Shown: positions 34,037-36,222 of the stretch, piece by piece
Numbering within the stretch: position 1 is the stretch's first letter
Layout of the letters: each line of letters begins with the position of its first letter
Source: JANQJA01 sp040880285
Lineage (GTDB): Bacteria; Pseudomonadota; Gammaproteobacteria; Pseudomonadales; Azotimanducaceae
Length of the DNA stretch: 36,222 bases
Direction of reading: 5' to 3'
NCBI GenBank assembly: GCA_040880285.1
Contig: JBBDIT010000024.1
Coordinates: 1-36,222, forward strand
Position numbers and translations under genes: made by a program
The notes under the pieces: generated by a model
The model's database searches: none
The model's input: only the letters and a program-made list of their open reading frames with translations
Told to the model about the DNA's origin: nothing

Positions 34037-35464
34037 GTGGACAGACAAATACTGGAACAGGCCATGCAAGCGAAGGACCCGCGATTCGACGGCCGGTTTT
34101 TTATCGGCGTCCGTACGACGGGCGTTTACTGTAGGCCAGTATGTCCGGTGAAATCCCCCAGGCTCACCAATGTAACTTTTTTCCAGACCGCCGCTGCAGC
34201 CTCGGAAGCCGGGTTCAGGCCGTGTTTGCGATGCAGGCCGGAATCGTCGCCGGGTACACCTGCATGGGCCGGTACCTCGACGACTGTCGCGCGCGGCCTG
34301 AGACTGATCAGCGAAGGCGCGCTGGACGATAGTAGCGTGGAGGTCCTGAGCGAACGTCTTGGTGTCACCTCAAGGCACCTGGGTCGGCTATTCATGGAAC
34401 ATCTCGGCGCATCCCCAAAGGCCATTGCACAGACACGGCGTCTGCACTTCGCAAAAAAACTGCTGGACGAAACGACTCTTCCCATGACCGAGATTGCATT
34501 GTCGGCCGGGTACGGCAGCGTTCGCAGATTTAACGATCACATCAAACAGGTCTATGGGCGTTCGCCTTCTGACTTACGTGGTCGGGTGCATCGTCAGTAT
34601 GGACATAGAACGGGGACCTTCCTGATCAGGTTGCCGTACAGGCCACCCTATGACTTCGCCGGGGTGGTCGGCTTCCTTGGCATTCGTGCAACGCCTGGCG
34701 TCGAGTTTGTTGCCGATGGCATCTATGCCCGTAGCGTGTGTGTCGATGGACAGTATGGCGCACTTTCAGTCGAACAGATTCCGGACAAGCACCAGTTGCT
34801 ATGTAACATTGATATCGACAGTGCGCAGCACTTGATGCGGATAGTTGAACGCATCCGTCGGATGTTTGACCTCAATGCCGATCCGTTGGAGATCGGCTGC
34901 TCGTTATCGAGAGACAAAAAAATGAAAGCAGTGGTCGCGAGGAATCCGGGACGCAGGGTTCCTGGTGCCTGGGATCCGTTTGAAGTCGCCGTTCGGGCCA
35001 TCGTCGGCCAGCAAGTATCGGTAAAAGGTGCCACTACAGTGATGGGAAAGATCGCACAGTCTTATGGTGAGAAGTCCGATGGTCGATTGTACTTCCCGAC
35101 GCCAGAATCCCTGTCGATGCTGGACGTCGATAAACTACCCATGCCGCGCGCGAGGGCCAGTGCCATTCGTGATATGGCGCTCGGTGTGGTTAAGGGTACG
35201 GTTGATTTCGCGAGCCATAATCCAGCGATGCTGGTTAACCAGCTTACTGCAATAAAGGGTATCGGTCCCTGGACAGCGCAGTATGTGGCGATGCGTGCGA
35301 TGAATGATCCGGACGCGTTCCTGTCAGGCGATCTGGTGTTACGACGAGTCGCGTCAGAAAAGTTGGGTATTGATACGGAAGCGGAATTACTGGAACGAAG
35401 CCAAAGGTGGAGACCGTGGAGAGCATACGCCGGCATGCACTTGTGGTCGATGGCAAGCGACTAA
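34037..35464 (+). CDS. alkA: Ada/AraC/AlkA fusion: alkylation sensor and DNA-3-methyladenine glycosylase
   Basis: The protein joins an Ada-type metal domain (FDGRFFIGVRTTGVYCRPVCP and PCLRCRPE, Cys32, Cys36, Cys63, Cys66), which accepts methyl groups from phosphotriesters, an AraC helix-turn-helix pair (about 85-190, EVLSERLGVTSRHLGRLF and MTEIALSAGYGSVRRFNDHIK), an AlkA N-terminal domain and the helix-hairpin-helix glycosylase domain (AIVGQQVSVKGA, GIGPWTAQYVAMRAM) with catalytic Asp432 in FLSGDLVLRR. It should excise alkylated purines and may induce its own locus. I prefer the GTG at 34037 (475 residues, GGA six bases upstream), because MDRQILEQAMQAKDPRFDGRFF matches the usual start. An ATG at 33947 would add 30 residues translated from the repeat array. 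ogt follows 42 bases later. Confidence 0.92.
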   Translation: MDRQILEQAMQAKDPRFDGRFFIGVRTTGVYCRPVCPVKSPRLTNVTFFQTAAAASEAGFRPCLRCRPESSPGTPAWAGTSTTVARGLRLISEGALDDSSVEVLSERLGVTSRHLGRLFMEHLGASPKAIAQTRRLHFAKKLLDETTLPMTEIALSAGYGSVRRFNDHIKQVYGRSPSDLRGRVHRQYGHRTGTFLIRLPYRPPYDFAGVVGFLGIRATPGVEFVADGIYARSVCVDGQYGALSVEQIPDKHQLLCNIDIDSAQHLMRIVERIRRMFDLNADPLEIGCSLSRDKKMKAVVARNPGRRVPGAWDPFEVAVRAIVGQQVSVKGATTVMGKIAQSYGEKSDGRLYFPTPESLSMLDVDKLPMPRARASAIRDMALGVVKGTVDFASHNPAMLVNQLTAIKGIGPWTAQYVAMRAMNDPDAFLSGDLVLRRVASEKLGIDTEAELLERSQRWRPWRAYAGMHLWSMASD

Positions 35465-35506
35465 ACCCGAGGTCGGTTCAGTGGCCAGACATTGCAGGAG
35501 AAATTT

Positions 35507-36013
35507 ATGATGAAGTATCGATATATAGAAAGCGCAATTGGCGACATTCTCATCGCCGGCGATAAAGCAGGACTCAAGTTTATTGGCTTTCCGACCGGAA
35601 AAGGTAAGGTGCATCCTGGAGTGGACTGGCAGCGTGACGATGCGGCGTTTGACGACGTCAGGACACAGCTGAAGGAATATTTTGCTGGTGTACGCAAATC
35701 ATTCGATGTGAGGCTTGCGCCCCATGGCACGCGATTTCAACTGGATGTCCTGCGAGCATTGCAGCAAATTCCCTACGGCGAAACACGCAGTTATCGGGAT
35801 ATTGCCACCAGTATTGGCAGACCCAGGGCGGTTCGGGCTGTAGGTGCAGCCAATGGTCGCAACCCCTTGCCAATTATTATTCCCTGTCATCGGGTAATCG
35901 GCGCAAATGGTAGCCTCACGGGTTTTGGCGGTGGCCTCGAGACCAAAAAGTATCTGCTGGACCTGGAGCGGAGCGGCAAGCAAGGTAGTGGCCAGGGCAG
36001 CCTGGAACTTTGA
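35507..36013 (+). CDS. ogt: Methylated-DNA-protein cysteine methyltransferase Ogt
   Basis: Ogt removes O6-alkyl groups from guanine by transfer to its own cysteine. The 168-residue protein has the N-terminal RNase H-like part (YIESAIGDILIAGDKAGL), the helix-turn-helix region FQLDVLRALQQIPYGETRSYRDIA with the arginine-finger helix RAVRAVGAANGRNPL, and the active-site PCHRV with Cys127, then GFGGGLETKKYLLDLE. The start at 35507 (followed by a second ATG) has AGGAG six bases upstream. It is probably co-transcribed with the alkA fusion, forming a two-gene alkylation repair unit. Confidence 0.96.
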   Translation: MMKYRYIESAIGDILIAGDKAGLKFIGFPTGKGKVHPGVDWQRDDAAFDDVRTQLKEYFAGVRKSFDVRLAPHGTRFQLDVLRALQQIPYGETRSYRDIATSIGRPRAVRAVGAANGRNPLPIIIPCHRVIGANGSLTGFGGGLETKKYLLDLERSGKQGSGQGSLEL

Positions 36014-36222
36014 GGCCGGCAGATTTCGTGTCAGGAGAAGGGTCAGGTGCACCCTTAAGCAACATGCAGGACACCGCTAAACAAGGGTCTTGCCAAGATG
36101 GTCCGGCCCGAAGTCAGAGACCTGTTTTTCCAGGCATGGGCTGGGCGCCCCCGACCATCCCTGGCCCGGTCCCGTTACGTCCCTGTACCTAGCCTTCCAA
36201 AACAGGTCCCTGACTTCTCACT
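36014..36222. other. Non-coding end region with small hairpin
   Basis: No credible gene is seen here. AAGGGT (36038-36043) pairs with ACCCTT (36051-36056) around a seven-base loop just after ogt, without a T-run, followed by the long inverted repeat described separately. Confidence 0.6.
36110..36217. repeat. Long imperfect inverted repeat at right edge
   Basis: The 19 bases at 36110-36128 (gaagtcagagacctgtttt) match the reverse complement of 36199-36217 at 18 of 19 positions. The 70-base interior is GC-rich and holds a further CCAGG (36130-36134)/CCTGG pair. It may be a REP-like or MITE-like palindromic element, or part of a terminator; which of these cannot be decided here because the window ends five bases later. 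Confidence 0.75.

Noticed and set aside
33776..34069. N-terminal extension of the isomerase-like frame up to 34069
   Set aside because: It overlaps the tandem repeat and the alkA start, encodes low-complexity residues (EIETEIETEIE) and has no family match; internal ATGs at 33799 or 33775 fit better.

Overview
The window looks like ordinary chromosomal core DNA of a gammaproteobacterium. It comes from a draft assembly, because there is a run of exactly 100 N at 20635-20734. The gene order ubiE-ubiB-hisI-hisE-tatA-tatB, hslV-hslU-DUF971, SPOR protein-priA-rpmE, maeB-mrcA-pilMNOPQ-aroK-aroB and gltB-gltD follows, almost gene for gene, the order I recall from Pseudomonas aeruginosa and relatives. 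Individual departures from that order (no ubiJ, no argS, an unrelated large lipoprotein where a damX-like gene is expected) suggest another gammaproteobacterial lineage. I cannot name the genus from sequence alone.

Layout. 1-3925 (minus strand): ubiquinone genes ubiE and ubiB, histidine genes hisI and hisE, and Tat translocase genes tatA and tatB (tatB runs off the window). 4046-4450 (+): a small exported DUF3617 protein. 4479-7362 (-): a DUF971 protein, the HslVU heat-shock protease behind a good sigma-32 type promoter, and a SPOR-domain membrane protein. 7396-9612 (-): priA. 9744-11354 (+): rpmE with its terminator, then NADP-type malic enzyme. 11361-13748 (-): bifunctional PBP1a. 14002-19072 (+): the complete pilMNOPQ type IV pilus alignment and secretin operon, followed by aroK and an aroB interrupted by the assembly gap. 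20923-23709 (+): a large cysteine-rich Ig-like lipoprotein with Ca2+-loop-like motifs. 23813-29877 (-): gltD and gltB. 30055-30582 (-): a truncated ATPase remnant. 30731-32327 (+): malate dehydrogenase and an SGNH lipoprotein hydrolase. 32429-33775 (-): a phosphomannose-isomerase-like cupin protein. 34037-36013 (+): an alkylation-repair pair, an Ada/AraC/AlkA fusion and an O6-alkylguanine methyltransferase. 36014-36222: non-coding DNA with a long inverted repeat.

The genes serve housekeeping roles: quinone, histidine, shikimate and glutamate synthesis, malate metabolism, protein quality control, replication restart, peptidoglycan synthesis and pilus assembly. I did not find a clear new defence, mobile or biosynthetic system. 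The points most worth a second look are the Ig-like lipoprotein, a UbiB with an altered metal-loop motif and no ubiJ beside it, three independent short tandem-repeat arrays just upstream of genes (hisI, maeB, alkA), the heat-shock promoter of hslVU, the dead ATPase gene, and the inverted repeat at the right edge. No tRNA, rRNA, CRISPR array or intact insertion sequence was seen.
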